Positions 1-11,383 of a stretch of 64,000 nt of DNA are shown piece by piece. Where the stretch lies: contig JAWZYU010000013.1 in the NCBI GenBank assembly GCA_038380435.1, positions 61,344,946 through 61,408,945 on the forward strand, in the 5' to 3' direction. The notes under the pieces are model-generated. The model was not told where the DNA came from and did no database searches. It saw only the letters and a program-made list of their open reading frames with translations. The position numbers and the translations under genes were made by a program. Position 1 is the stretch's first letter, and every line of letters starts with the position of its first letter. The DNA is from Ryuthela nishihirai. Its lineage: Eukaryota > Arthropoda > Arachnida > Araneae > Heptathelidae.

Positions 1-3000
1 TCTGGAATGTGGCCCCACATTCTCAGTCGCTTTTGGTAATTTTTACCTCTTTCACTTTTCAGAGGACCGATTTCTGAAGCCCCGTAATCTTGATCCCTTT
101 CTAGCCATTTTTTTCTTTTTTTCACTTTATATACATTTTTTTAAAGGACCGATTTCTGGAGCCTCATAATCTCGATCCCCTTGCACGCGTTGCTTTGTGT
201 CCATACTTGTTTTATATATGACAGGTTTCTAGAGTGTGGCCCCACATTCTCAGTCGCTTTTGGTAATTTTTACCTCTTTCACTTTTCAGAGGACCGATTT
301 CTGAAGCCCCGTAATCTCGATCCCTTTCTAGCGATATTTTTCTTTTCTTTTTTTCGCTTTATATACATTTTTTTAAAGGACCGATTTCTGGAGCCTCATA
401 ATCTCGATCCCCTTGCACGCGTTGCTTTGTGTCCATACTTGTTTTACATACGACAGGTTTCTGGAGTGTGGCCCCACATTCTCAGTCGCTTTTGATAATT
501 TTTACCTCTTTCACTTTTCAGAGGACCGATTTCTGAAGCCCCGTAATCTCGATCCTTTTCTAGCGATTTTTTTCCTTTCTTTTTTTTCGCTTTATATACA
601 TTTTTTTAAAGGACCGATTTCTGGAGCCTCATAATCTCGATCCCCTTGCACGCGTTGCTTTGTGTCCATACTTGTTTTATATATGACAGGTTTCTAGAGT
701 GTGGCCCCACATTCTCAGTCGCTTTTGGTAATTTTTACCTCTTTCACTTTTCAGAGGACCGATTTCTGAAGCCCCGTAATCTCGATCCCTTTCTAGCCAT
801 TTTTTTCTTTTTTTCGCTTTATACACATTTTTTTAAAGGACCGATTTCTGGAGCCTCATAATCTCGATCCCCTTGCACGCGTTGCTTTGTGTCCATACTT
901 GTTTTATATATGACAGGTTTCTGGAGTGTGGCCCCACATTCTCAGTCGCTTTTGGTAATTTTTACCTCTTTCACTTTTCAGAGGACCGATTTCTGAAGCC
1001 CCGTAATCTCGATCCCTTTCTAGCGATTTTTTTCTTTTTTTCGCTTTATACACATTTTTTTAAAGGACCGATTTCTGGAGCCTCATAATCTCGATCCCCT
1101 TGCACGCGTTGCTTTGTGTCCATACTTGTTTTATATATGACAGGTTTCTGGAATGTGGCCCCACATTCTCAGTCGCTTTTGGTAATTTTTACCTCTTTCA
1201 CTTTTCAGAAGACCGATTTCTGAAGCCCCGTAATCTCGATCCCTTTCTAGCCATTTTTTTCTTTTTTTCACTTTATATACATTTTTTTAAAGGACCGATT
1301 TCTGGAGCCTCATAATCTCGATCCCCTTGCACGCGTTGCTTTGTGTCCATACTTGTTTTATATATGACAGGTTTCTAGAGTGTGGCCCCACATTCTCAGT
1401 CGCTTTTGGTAATTTTTAACTCTTTCACTTTTCAGAGGACCGATTTCTGAAGCCCCGTAATCTCGATCCCTTTCTAGCGATTTTTTTCTTTTTTTCGCTT
1501 TATACACATTTTTTTAAAGGACCGATTTCTGGAGCCTCATAATCTCGATCCCCTTGCACGCGTTGCTTTGTGTCCATACTTGTTTTATATATGACAGGTT
1601 TCTGGAGTGTGGCCCCACATTCTCAGTCGCTTTTGATAATTTTTACCTCTTTCACTTTTCAGAGGACCGATTTCTGAAGCCCCGTAATCTCGATCCCTTT
1701 CTAGCCATTTTTTTCTTTTTTTCACTTTATATACATTTTTTTAAAGGACCGATTTCTGGAGCCTCATAATCTCGATCCCCTTGCACGCGTTGCTTTGTGT
1801 CCATACTTGTTTTATATATGACAGGTTTCTGGAGTGTGGCCCCACATTCTCAGTCGCTTTTGATAATTTTTACCTCTTTCACTTTTCAGAGGACCGATTT
1901 CTGAAGCCCCGTAATCTCGATTCCTTTCTAGCGATTTTTTTCTTTTCTTTTTTTCGCTTTATATACATTTTTTTAAAGGACCGATTTCTGGAGCCTCATA
2001 ATCTCGATCCCCTTGCACGCGTTGCTTTGTGTCCATACTTGTTTTATATATGACAGGTTTCTAGAGTGTGGCCCCACATTCTCAGTCGCTTTTGGTAATT
2101 TTTACCTCTTTCACTTTTCAGAGGACCGATTTCTGAAGCCCCGTACTCTCGATCCCTTTCTAGCCATTTTTTTCTTTTTTTCGCTTTATACACATTTTTT
2201 TAAAGGACCGATTTCTGGAGCCTCATAATCTCGATCCCCTTGCACGCGTCGCTTTGTGTCCATACTAGTTTTATATATGACAGGTTTCTGGAGTGTGGCC
2301 CCACATTCTCAGTCGCTTTTGATAATTTTTACCTCTTTCACTTTTCAGAGGACCGATTTCTGAAGCCCCGTAATCTCGATTCCTTTCTAGCGATTTTTTT
2401 CTTTTTTTCGCTTTATACACATTTTTTTAAAGGACCGATTTCGGGAGCCTCATAATCTCGATCCCCTTGCACGCGTTGCTTTGTGTCCATACTTGTTTTA
2501 TATATGACAGGTTTCTGGAATGTGGCCCCACATTCTCAGTCGCTTTTGATAATTTTTACATCTTTCACTTTTCAGAGGACCGATTTCTGAAGCCCCGTAA
2601 TCTCGATCCCTTTCTAGCCATTTTTTTCTTTTTTTCTCTTTATATACATTTTTTTAAAGGACCGATTTCTGGAGCCTCATAATCTCGATCCCCTTGCACG
2701 CGTTGCTTTGTGTCCATTCTTGTTTTATATATGACAGGTTTCTAGAGTGTGGCCCCACATTCTCAGTCGCTTTTGGTAATTTTTACCTCTTTCACTTTTC
2801 AGAGGACCGATTTCTGAAGCCCCGTAATCTCGATCCCTTTCTAGCGATTTTTTTCTTTTTTTCGCTTTATACACATTTTTTTAAAGGACCGATTTCTGGA
2901 GCCTCATAATCTCGATCCCCTTGCACGCGTTGCTTTGTGTCCATACTTGTTTTATATATGACAGGTTTCTGGAATGTGGCCCCACATTCTCAGTCGCTTT

Positions 3001-4622
3001 TGGTAATTTTTACCTCTTTCACTTTTCAGAGGACCGATTTCTGAAGCCCCGTAATCTTGATCCCTTTCTAGCCATTTTTTTCTTTTTTTCACTTTATATA
3101 CATTTTTTTAAAGGACCGATTTCTGGAGCCTCATAATCTCGATCCCCTTGCACGCGTTGCTTTGTGTCCATACTTGTTTTATATATGACAGGTTTCTAGA
3201 GTGTGGCCCCACATTCTCAGTCGCTTTTGGTAATTTTTACCTCTTTCACTTTTCAGAGGACCGATTTCTGAAGCCCCGTAATCTCGATCCCTTTCTAGCG
3301 ATATTTTTCTTTTCTTTTTTTCGCTTTATATACATTTTTTTAAAGGACCGATTTCTGGAGCCTCATAATCTCGATCCCCTTGCACGCGTTGCTTTGTGTC
3401 CATACTTGTTTTACATACGACAGGTTTCTGGAGTGTGGCCCCACATTCTCAGTCGCTTTTGATAATTTTTACCTCTTTCACTTTTCAGAGGACCGATTTC
3501 TGAAGCCCCGTAATCTCGATCCTTTTCTAGCGATTTTTTTCCTTTCTTTTTTTTCGCTTTATATACATTTTTTTAAAGGACCGATTTCTGGAGCCTCATA
3601 ATCTCGATCCCCTTGCACGCGTTGCTTTGTGTCCATACTTGTTTTATATATGACAGGTTTCTGGAATGTGGCCCCACATTCTCAGTCGCTTTTGGTAATT
3701 TTTACCTCTTTCACTTTTCAGAGGACCGATTTCTGAAGCCCCGTAATCTCGATCCCTTTCTAGCCATTTTTTTCTTTTTTTCACTTTATATACATTTTTT
3801 TAAAGGACCGATTTCTGGAGCCTCATAATCTCGATCCCCTTGCACGCGTTGCTTTGTGTCCGTACTTGTTTTACATACGACAGGTTTCTGGAGTGTGGTC
3901 CCACATTCTCAGTCGCTTTTGATAATTTTTACCTCTTTCACTTTTCAGAGGATCGATTTCTGAAGCCCCGTAATCTCGATCCTTTTCTAGCGATTTTTTT
4001 CCTTTCTTTTTTTCGCTTTATATATATTTTTTTAAAGGACTGATTTCTGGAGCCTCATAATCTCGATCCCCTTGCACGCGTTGCTTTGTGTCCATACTTG
4101 TTTTATATATGACAGTTTTCTGGAGTGTGGCCCCACATTCTCAGTCGCTTTTGGTAATTTTTACCTCTTTCACTTTTCAGAGGACCGATTTGTGAAGCCC
4201 GTAATTTCGATCCCTTTGTAGTGATATTTTTCTTTTCTTTTTTTGGCTTTATATACATTTTTTTAAAGGACCGATTTCTGGAGCCTCATAATCTCGATCC
4301 CCTTGCACGCGTTGCTTTGTGTCCATACTTGTTTTACATACGACAGGTTTCTGGAGTGTGGCCCCACATTCTCAGTCGCTTTTGATAATTTTTACCTCTT
4401 TCACTTTTCAGAGGACCGATTTCTGAAGCCCCGTAATCTCGATCCTTTTTTAGCGATTTTTTTCCTTTCTTTTTTTCGCTTTATATACATTTTTTTAAAG
4501 GACCGATTTCTGGAGCCTCATAATCTCGATCCCCTTGCACGCGTTGCTTTGTGTCCATACTTGTTTTATATATGACAGGTTTCTGGAGTGTGGCCCCACA
4601 TTCTCAGTCGCTTTTGGTAATT
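1..4622. repeat. Satellite array, ~227 bp monomer, about 20 copies
   Basis: Head-to-tail monomers of 227 bp, with some of 232-233 bp, run from the window edge to a sharp end near 4622. The length variants come from an extra pyrimidine block in the T-rich tract. Each monomer holds three related subunits: TTTCTGGAG, TTTCTGAAG and TTTCTGGAG recur at spacings of about 72, 82 and 73 bp, each followed by a CAT/GTAATCTCGATCC-like stretch. The last four monomers (about 3840-4622) carry more substitutions, as is usual at an array edge. Bases 1 to about 690 match about 2968-3660 at an offset of 2967 bp, including private variants. Open frames of 70-104 codons repeat with the monomer and begin at TTG rather than ATG, so I do not regard them as genes. 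Confidence 0.97.
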
Positions 4623-5875
4623 TTTTCCTTTCACTAACTACGAATAAACATGGTGAGAACAACTAGATGAAAAAAAAACCTCCCAGAACAATTAGCAATA
4701 GAAAAAATTAGGAATAAAGTTTACAGGAACGAAAGTATTAAAGGGGTCAAGAAGATCTACTGATAAAGGTGACAAAAAAATCTATCAATAAAGCTGACAA
4801 ACACACACAAGACATTTTCAACTAAAACGATTATGACTTGCTAAGCCTCATGTGCTCTATAGATGTGCATGTGAGAAATTTTAATTGTCTTTCCTAAGCA
4901 TAACGCCGTTTACGCCAATTTTTGTCAACGTTAAAATGACTAATGATAATACATAGGAACTACCTTGAAGGCAATAAACATTAAACGTTAACTATTGTGC
5001 TCGTAGTAGTATGTTGCAGTGTTGTTATGGTCGCGTGCTCCACCTGTAATTCAATTACCTAACACGGCGTAACACAATATCTCTCACCACTTCTCTTTGA
5101 TAATATTCGGGCTTACAAACACCAGTGGAAAATTAATACTTGCTAAAGAAATAATTCGCTCGAGTCAAACCCGACTTAGCAAGTGATGGATAGAAGTGGT
5201 GCCATTTTGGTACTACATCTAAATACAAATTAAAATAATCATGAGAGCCTATTGCTATTAAGTAACAATTAATGTGCAGCATGTTTAAATTGATCTTTTC
5301 AACATTCTTTAAGCTGACGACTAAATATTGATAAACCATCTTGTTTGACAAATTGTAATAATTAACTGGATTCAATTGAAACATTCTAAAATTTTTACAA
5401 TTTATTCAAATATTCTAGCTACCATCAGAACTGCTTTAAAAAAAAGCCTTCACTTCTCAAATAATAATGGCGAAAAATAACTAGCAATGGATCATTAATA
5501 CTAATAATTAGTCAAATCAGCATTATAATTCTAAATTTTTTAAAGTGTTTTTCATAAATCTATTCCTACCTCTTAACTCCCTGCGTTCGTTGCCTTCCTC
5601 CAATCATTAAATAAGTTCTATCTGAGGAAACACTCAACATGTCTGCCGTCAGCAATGGCTGGATCAGAACGGAAATGTTTAGGAGAAATGCTGGACAATG
5701 TTACTTTCGATAATAACGGAGACAGATACTGTTGCGTGAAACAGATATTGTTTCGTAGTTTTCTTCTAATGGGACTTCACTCTTTGTTCTGCATTCAAAA
5801 AATTGCGTTTAATATTTAACTATTGCCATTTGGTACTCAAATAATTCATTAAAATATTTACAAGTAACCTACTTG
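4623..5875. other. AT-rich intergenic DNA, nothing recognised
   Basis: Unique-looking AT-rich sequence following the satellite edge. No frame on either strand looks like a known family, and I see no tRNA boxes or terminal repeats. Confidence 0.6.
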
Positions 5876-5970
5876 AATAAAAATATTTCTTTTCCAATCA
5901 CCAATAATAAAAATATTTCTTTTCCAATCACCAATAATAAAAATATTTCTTTTCCAATCACCATGAATAA
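5876..5970. repeat. 30 bp tandem repeat, three copies
   Basis: The unit AATAAAAATATTTCTTTTCC plus AATCACCAAT recurs exactly every 30 bp. The third copy differs by one short change (CCATGAAT). The near identity suggests recent slippage. Confidence 0.95.
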
Positions 5971-6207
5971 AAAATTAATTGCATTATACCACTGGTGTAT
6001 TGAAGGTGGGGGGAGTGATTCCCCTCTCACCCATGACCCCTCTTCGTGAAAAGAATAAACCTTGTTATCCGAATACTACATAAATATTATTACATATATA
6101 AGAGTATACGGAATATCGCCACTGCTTCAGGAAAATCATTTTTTCTTGTGTGTGTGTTTGTGTAAGCCTGTGATTTACACAATTTCAATTTATTTACAGA
6201 CTAACAG

Positions 6208-6578
6208 TTGGGTTGTTTTACCTCTGAGCGGCACTTTTTTTGCACACCAGGTCACAAGGACCCCGAAGGCTCAGAGAGAGTTGGGGGAGGGGACCCACTG
6301 GAACAGCTGCTACGATACAGATGGTAGCCTCCCGTCAAGGACCATCCACCGTGTTCTTTCACGTGCACAGGGTATGGCTCTCCCGCACACGGGGACAATG
6401 GCTTAACGTCCCATCCGAAGGACGGCGGCCTTTCCAAGCCCATCGGTGTCCCCTACTGACCGTGGGAAGGGCGGGGAATTTTGCGGAGATAAATCTCAAC
6501 GCTGACCCAGCTGGGACTCGAACCTGGGAACTACAGATTACGAGCCTGGCGCTCTACCGACTGAGCCACCCCCGCCCC
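6208..6578 (-). mobile_element. SINE-A copy 1
   Basis: tRNA-derived SINE on the minus strand. The tRNA-like head lies at about 6506-6578, with A-box-like GTGGCTCAGTCGGTAG and B-box GGTTCGAGTCC. The body carries the family landmarks GGACGTTAAGCC and GTGCACAGGG, and the 3' end reads AAAACAACCCAAC. About 14 bp near the 3' end (the ATGGGCTAAATGGC segment) is missing relative to other copies. Frames of 63-161 codons across it are by-products of the SINE sequence. Confidence 0.93.
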
Positions 6579-7473
6579 ACAGAGTTAATAATTATTAACA
6601 GAGTAAATATATTCTACAATGTAAATTCAACTCTGAAGAAATGTTTTGGGGATTTTTTTCTAATACAATCACCTAAAACCTGTTTATCAATTTATTCTTT
6701 AACTCAGTTTCAATTCCGATTTTGAGAATATAACGATTTTGGTTGTTTAAGCAGAAAATCCCTGAACAATGGGTGTTGCGTTAAACAAAATTCAAAGAAT
6801 GTTGGGTAACGATTTTAATACGCTAAAATTGTAAGCATAAATTTATCGAGGTTAAACAAATGAGGAAATTCCAACTGAAAGGTCCATTAAGAATTTTTTT
6901 ATTAGTTTAAAATTTCCAATTTTTTTAGATTGAGAAACAAAAGGAGGTAATGTTTCTTAAATCAACCGCAACAATTCATGTTTTACTCGTTTTTGAACAA
7001 CTACCGATTGTTTTCACCTCGTCATCAATCTCTAGACGTCTCTCAACGTCTCTGTTTATGGCGATAAACGAAAAATCGTTTTTCATTTGGATATGCATTA
7101 AAGAAATATTAGGAATCGCGCTTTCCTAATCTCTCACTAGTTTTAATGGCATTCTCTAAAGGGGGAAAATTTTGAAAAATGACAAAATTTTAAAAGGTAT
7201 TGGATACAATCTGTATATGCCAGGAATTAAGAATTTGGATCGCGAAATGTGAATATCAAGAGGCTTAGCCTAAGAGCTACGTCTCCACTCCAGGTAGAGG
7301 AAATGCTAAATTTTTAAGATATGAATAAATTTTGTTTTTCGTATTTTACAGGTGCTAATATAATCGCCATTTGCATATTCCTAATCATTCCTTAGTTCGA
7401 ATTCCCATTATTAGAGTCTGAATAATTCAAAAAATATAAATTAATATTTTTAAAAACTACCTATCTTCCTATA
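6579..7473. other. AT-rich intergenic DNA
   Basis: No coding frame, terminal repeat or tRNA-like signal that I can support. Confidence 0.55.
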
Positions 7474-7634
7474 GGGCCCTAAAAAGCAGAAGCTATATAT
7501 CTAAAGTATATCGATGGTGCAATCTCTTGCCGAGTAGGAAAATCGGTGCCCTACTTCCTTCGAAGCGAATACGAACTCAGTGACTGATTGCACCATCGAT
7601 ATATTTGAGGTTTATTTTCTACTTTTTAGGGCCC
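7474..7634. mobile_element. Fold-back (MITE-like) element, 161 bp
   Basis: Two arms of about 50 bp are inverted copies of each other. The left arm starts GGGCCCTAAAAAG and reaches TCGATGGTGCAATC at 7524. The right arm starts GATTGCACCATCGA at 7586 and ends CTTTTTAGGGCCC at 7634. The roughly 60 bp between them is unique. No clear target-site duplication is seen. The right end abuts or overlaps the start of a SINE-B. Confidence 0.75.
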
Positions 7635-7852
7635 TCTGTGGCAGAGTGGTTAGCGCGCTTTTTTTTTTTTCCTGATCTAAAGGACTGGTTTCGAGCCCGG
7701 GTAAGGGTTTTGTCGGGTAAGGGCTTTTGTCGGGTAAGGTTGTTTTTCTGCTGATGTCCTGCCATCCTCTCAGACCCTCTAGTACGGCATATAAACTGAC
7801 AGGCTCCTGACAGACCTCTGTGGCAAGCAGCTGCTTGAGGGGGTATTTTTTT
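7630..7852 (+). mobile_element. SINE-B copy 1 (full length)
   Basis: tRNA-derived SINE with a Ser/Leu-class D-arm signature (GGCAGAGTGGTTAGCGCGC), an expanded T run in the anticodon region, and B-box TTTCGAGCCCGGG. The body includes CAGACCCTCTAGTA and GGCATATAAACTGACAGG. The 3' end at 7813-7840 is GACCTCTGTGGC-AAGCA-GCTGCTTGAGG, followed by a T-rich tail. This end matches the end of the LINE family described at 56002-59616. A GGGTAAGGGTTTTGTC segment is locally duplicated behind the B box. Confidence 0.9.
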
Positions 7853-7859
7853 CCTTTCG

Positions 7860-8545
7860 GGATAGCGGATCTAGGGGCAGTTGGGAAATTCGGAGTGACT
7901 TGGCAATATCTTGGGGAGTTAGCAACATTCGGAGTGACTTGTGAAAATCCTGGAGAGTTGGGAAAAATCTGGTGAGATGTAAAAAATGGAATCCTCTTTC
8001 TGCAAAATTATGGCATGTTGGCAAAATTGAGACAACTTCTCAAAATCTAGAAGAATTGGCAAAATTCAGAGTGACTTTGCAAAATCAGGTGAGATGTAAA
8101 AATTGGAATCTTTTTTCTGTAAAATTATGGCGTGTTGGCAAAATCGGGGCAACTTCTCAAATTCTAGGAGAGTTGGTAAATCTTCGGGAGTGACTTTGCA
8201 AAAATTAGGTGAGATGTGAAAATTGGAAGTTTTTTCTGTAAACTTGTGGTGAGTTGGCAAAATCGTGGAAACTTGGCAAAATCTAGGATAGTTGGCAAAA
8301 TTCGAATCCACTTGGAAAAATACGGGCGAGTTGTGAAAATTGGGATTGTTTTATGAACTTAAGAAGAGCTGACAAAATCGTGAAAACTTGGCAAAATTTT
8401 GGGGAGTTTGAAAAATTTGAAGTGACTTGGCCAATTTAGGAGAGATGTAAAGATTGGGATTGATTTCGTGTAATTAAGGAAAGTTCACCAAATCAAGGGT
8501 AGTTGGGAAAATTTTGGGATTATTTCTGTGAAAATATGTCTGTGA
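7860..8545. repeat. Divergent tandem array, ~117 bp period
   Basis: The marker GTGAGATGT or a close variant occurs at 7972, 8089, 8209, 8326 and 8440, giving spacings of 117, 120, 117 and 114 bp. Within each unit a shorter motif, AGTTGGCAAAAT, recurs about every 20 bp. Copies differ by many substitutions and small indels, so the array is old. The frames across it encode no recognisable protein. Confidence 0.85.
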
Positions 8546-8714
8546 AAATGTGTCAAAAATTTCAAGTTTCATGACAAAATGAAGGAGATTCGTGAAAATT
8601 CCCTACCCCCCCCACCTCCCCAACCCCCTACGGAGCGGAAATCTAGGTACAAATCTGACAGACATTATTTTGTCAGTTGGCAAAATCTGATTTTCCAGTT
8701 GGAAAATTTTCAAA

Positions 8715-8732
8715 CCCCCCCCCCCCCCCCCC
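8715..8732. repeat. Homopolymer run of 18 C
   Basis: Uninterrupted C18 just upstream of a SINE-A insertion. It sits next to the left target-site duplication of that SINE. Confidence 0.95.
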
Positions 8733-8745
8733 GCTAAACCCCTGG

Positions 8746-9119
8746 GTTGGATTGTTTTACCTCTGAGCGGCACTTTTTTGCACACCATGGGCTAAATGGC
8801 CAGGTCACATGGACCCCGAAGGCTCAGAGAAGGTTGGGGGAGGGGACCCACTGGAACAGCTGTTGGGAGACAGATGGTAGCCTCCCGTCAAGGCCATCCA
8901 GCGTGTTCTTTAACGTGCACAGGGTATGACTCTCCAGCACACGGGCCAACGGCTTAACGTCCCATCCGACGGACGGCGGCCTTTCCGAGCCCCATCGGTG
9001 TCCCCTAGTGACCGTGGGCAGGGCGGGGAATTTTGCGGCGATAAATCTCAACGCTGACTCAGCTGGGAACTACAGATTACGAGCCTGGCGCGCTACCGAC
9101 TGAGCCACCCCCGCCCCTA
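8746..9119 (-). mobile_element. SINE-A copy 2, full length with TSD
   Basis: Full-length minus-strand SINE-A. The 3' end (CAATCCAAC in SINE orientation) lies at 8746 and the tRNA-like head ends near 9119. It is flanked by CTAAACCCCTGG at 8734-8745 and CTAAGCCCCTGG at 9120-9131, a 12 bp target-site duplication with one mismatch. A short stretch of the head around the D arm to T arm is missing relative to the 54591 copy (the GACTCGAACCTGG segment). Confidence 0.93.
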
Positions 9120-9126
9120 CTAAGCC

Positions 9127-9412
9127 CCTGGTCAGATGGTTTTATCTATGAGGTTTATTATTAAGTCAATTATTAATCAAAAATTAATCGACTATTATTA
9201 ACCCTGCACATCAATAAAACCATTTTTAAGATGAAAAAAGCATTAGGAAAAGCCTTTTCCAAGTTCAAGGCCTGGTCAGATGGTTTTATCTATGAGGTTT
9301 ATTATTAAGTCAATTATTAATCAAAAATTAATCGACTATTATTAACCCTGCACATCAATAAAACCATTTTTAAGATGAAAAAAGCATTAGGAAAAGCCTT
9401 TTCCAAGTTCAA
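9127..9412. repeat. Exact 144 bp tandem duplication
   Basis: The block 9127-9270 is repeated directly at 9271-9412 with no difference that I can see until the last two bases. It starts with CCTGGTCAGATGG, which overlaps the right target-site duplication of the preceding SINE-A, so it post-dates that insertion or was created beside it. Confidence 0.97.
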
Positions 9413-9739
9413 ATTTCGGCTCAAAGATTGAAGGGTGTCATAAATAATATTGCATAATTTTAGACGCGCAGTTTTTTAAAATATTCAAGGTCGAACTTTA
9501 TTTCAATAAAATAAAAACAAATAGACGAAATTAAAGACTCTCCTTCTTTTTTTTGTTTGGATTTTTATTACCTTAAAAGTTGTACTAAAATTTTCAAAAT
9601 GGCCCAAACAACAAATCTCTAAGCTGATTAGTAATTGAGATATAAGTATCTTAATTTTGGTTGAACATCAAATATTTACGACTTTTCCAATAACTATGAA
9701 CCCACTAGACACAGTGAGATACCTTTTTATACCTTATAC

Positions 9740-9948
9740 TAGGGGTTCTCAATGTGGGATACGCTGTAAAATTTTTTGTGGTACGCCGTGAGAGCTCAAA
9801 AGTCTCTAGATATATGTTACATATCTATGTTTTATTATATTCTCATTGTTATACTATAACTATAGTTTTATCTATCTATATAAGGGGTACGCCAGTTACA
9901 TACATATTTCCAGGGAGTATGTGAAGCATAAAAGGTTGAGAACCACTG
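9740..9948. mobile_element. Non-autonomous hAT-type MITE
   Basis: The left end AGGGGTTCTCAATGTGGG and the right end GGTTGAGAACCACTG are inverted and follow the hAT terminal pattern (CAGNGGTTCTCAA). The flanking 8-mers CCTTATAC and ACTTATAA agree at 6 of 8 positions, consistent with an aged 8 bp target duplication. There is no coding capacity in 209 bp. Confidence 0.75.
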
Positions 9949-10857
9949 ACTTATAAACTTTGATGACTAACAATACTTAGTTACCGGCAAATCGAATCGC
10001 GCAAGGTTGTGAGCTCTTTAAATTCACCTCTAAATACCCGATATTGTTTTAAAGAATTGCATAAAATGTTAATCTCAATTTCAGTTTCTCTCTATTTTCG
10101 CATTATTTTAACATAGAAGTAGCAAACACATTATCTTAAGTTGAACAGAGATTGTCCTTTTTAAACGGAAGTTCGTGTTTCAGGCATTATTCAGGAATTG
10201 ATGTGTTCGTTGATGGTGCCGCCCTCTGTTGGTCGGATTAGTAGATCTTGGTGTATTTCTGGAAAAATTAAATATTTTTCCAGATATCCTTTTTTAAGAT
10301 TTCAATGATTATTTTATTTATGTTCTATTAATATTTTGTGCTCATTAACTCTTACACGCTGCCCTCCACTTTTGATAAGTTAGTAAATGGAACAAAGTTA
10401 AAAAAAAAAAGCCTTAAACCTACAATCTCAAACGCATTTTTCAGGAAATTTACTAAAAGCCAGAAAAGCGACAGAGAAAATACATATTAGAACGGTTTTC
10501 CGGTTCCTTTCGGCTTGCTCTTGTACCCTCTTGCCTTTTTTTTCTACATCCGGGCCTGGTTAAAACCATTTAACAAATATATATTTTAGAAGAATGTTTA
10601 ACGATTATTTTAATATTATAAAATTTCAGATTTTATAAAACAGGATTATTTATTGTTGAATTTGTATTCATGCGAACAAGTTTCTTAGCTTCGTGAGACT
10701 AAAACTTCGTTTTGCACTAAAAAAAGTTATGCAAAAAAATTAAAGGCAAGTTATGATTTAAATATTCCAACTTCCATACCATAATGAATGGACATTACAG
10801 AAAAATTGATATTTCAATAGATTTATGATCTTTATTTTTAGTCATATTTGCATGTTT
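9949..10857. other. AT-rich intergenic DNA with a possible MITE end
   Basis: Mostly featureless. Around 10535-10562 the sequence TTTTTTTCTACATCCGGGCC resembles the right end of the short element family at 41516-41768 and 51854-52032, but I find no matching left end. Confidence 0.5.
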
Positions 10858-10975
10858 GTGTTGTTTTTCTGCTGAGGTCTCGTATTACTTTTCTAATATG
10901 GCGTATAAGCTGTCAGACTCCTGTCAGACTTCAGTGCCAAGCAGTCGCTTCAGGGGATATTTATTTTTATTTTCC
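10858..10975 (+). mobile_element. SINE-B fragment (3' half)
   Basis: Lacks the tRNA-like head. It has TTGTTTTTCTGCTGAGGTC, the GGCGTATAAGCTGTCAG segment and a decayed 3' domain (AAGCAGTCGCTTCAGGGG) with a T-rich tail. Confidence 0.85.
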
Positions 10976-11087
10976 TTTAAATCCATATTTTAAAAGTTAT
11001 AAATCTTTGAAGTTAGATACTATTTGACATAACATGATAATTCTCTAATATTTTGGTAACAGGGTGATGTGGTAACGGCAGGTGATC
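10976..11087. other. Spacer before the 52 bp minisatellite
   Basis: Short AT-rich spacer that becomes GC-richer near 11060 as the minisatellite begins. Nothing else is recognised. Confidence 0.5.
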
Positions 11088-11368
11088 TCGCCGTGGCCCG
11101 TCGGAGGTACGGCGATATAGCATCGGTTCACCGCTACTGTCGAGGTCTTTGCCCGAAGTACGGGTGATATAGCATCGGTTCGCCGCTACTGTCGAGGTCT
11201 TTGCCCGAGGTACGGGCGATATAGCATCGGTTCACCGCTACTATCGAGGTCTTTGCCCGAGGTACGGGCGATATAGCATCGGTTCACCGCTACTGTCGAG
11301 GTCTTTGCCCGAGGTACGGGTGATATAGCATCGGTTCACCGCTACTCTCGAGGTCTTTGCCCGGCCGA
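11088..11368. repeat. 52 bp minisatellite, about five copies
   Basis: AGCATCGGTTCRCCGCTACT starts at 11119, 11171, 11223, 11275 and 11327, exactly every 52 bp. Copies differ at only a few positions, for example CGGGTGATAT versus CGGGCGATAT. It is markedly GC-richer than its surroundings. Because 52 is not a multiple of 3, the frames through it rotate, so it is unlikely to be coding. It lies directly beyond the end of the minus-strand frame at 11384. Confidence 0.95.
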
Positions 11369-11383
11369 AGATATCTCGTTGGT

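Noticed and set aside
181..4575. Seventeen frames of 67-104 codons in the left array as a gene family
   Set aside because: They repeat with the 227 bp monomer, start at TTG, and end within the same monomer positions. They are satellite sequence.
1..4622. CRISPR array
   Set aside because: Repeats are contiguous, 227 bp long and have no unique spacers; the context is eukaryotic.
6062..6725. Overlapping frames of 114 and 161 codons as genes
   Set aside because: They are translations through a SINE-A; the same peptides appear at other SINE-A copies.
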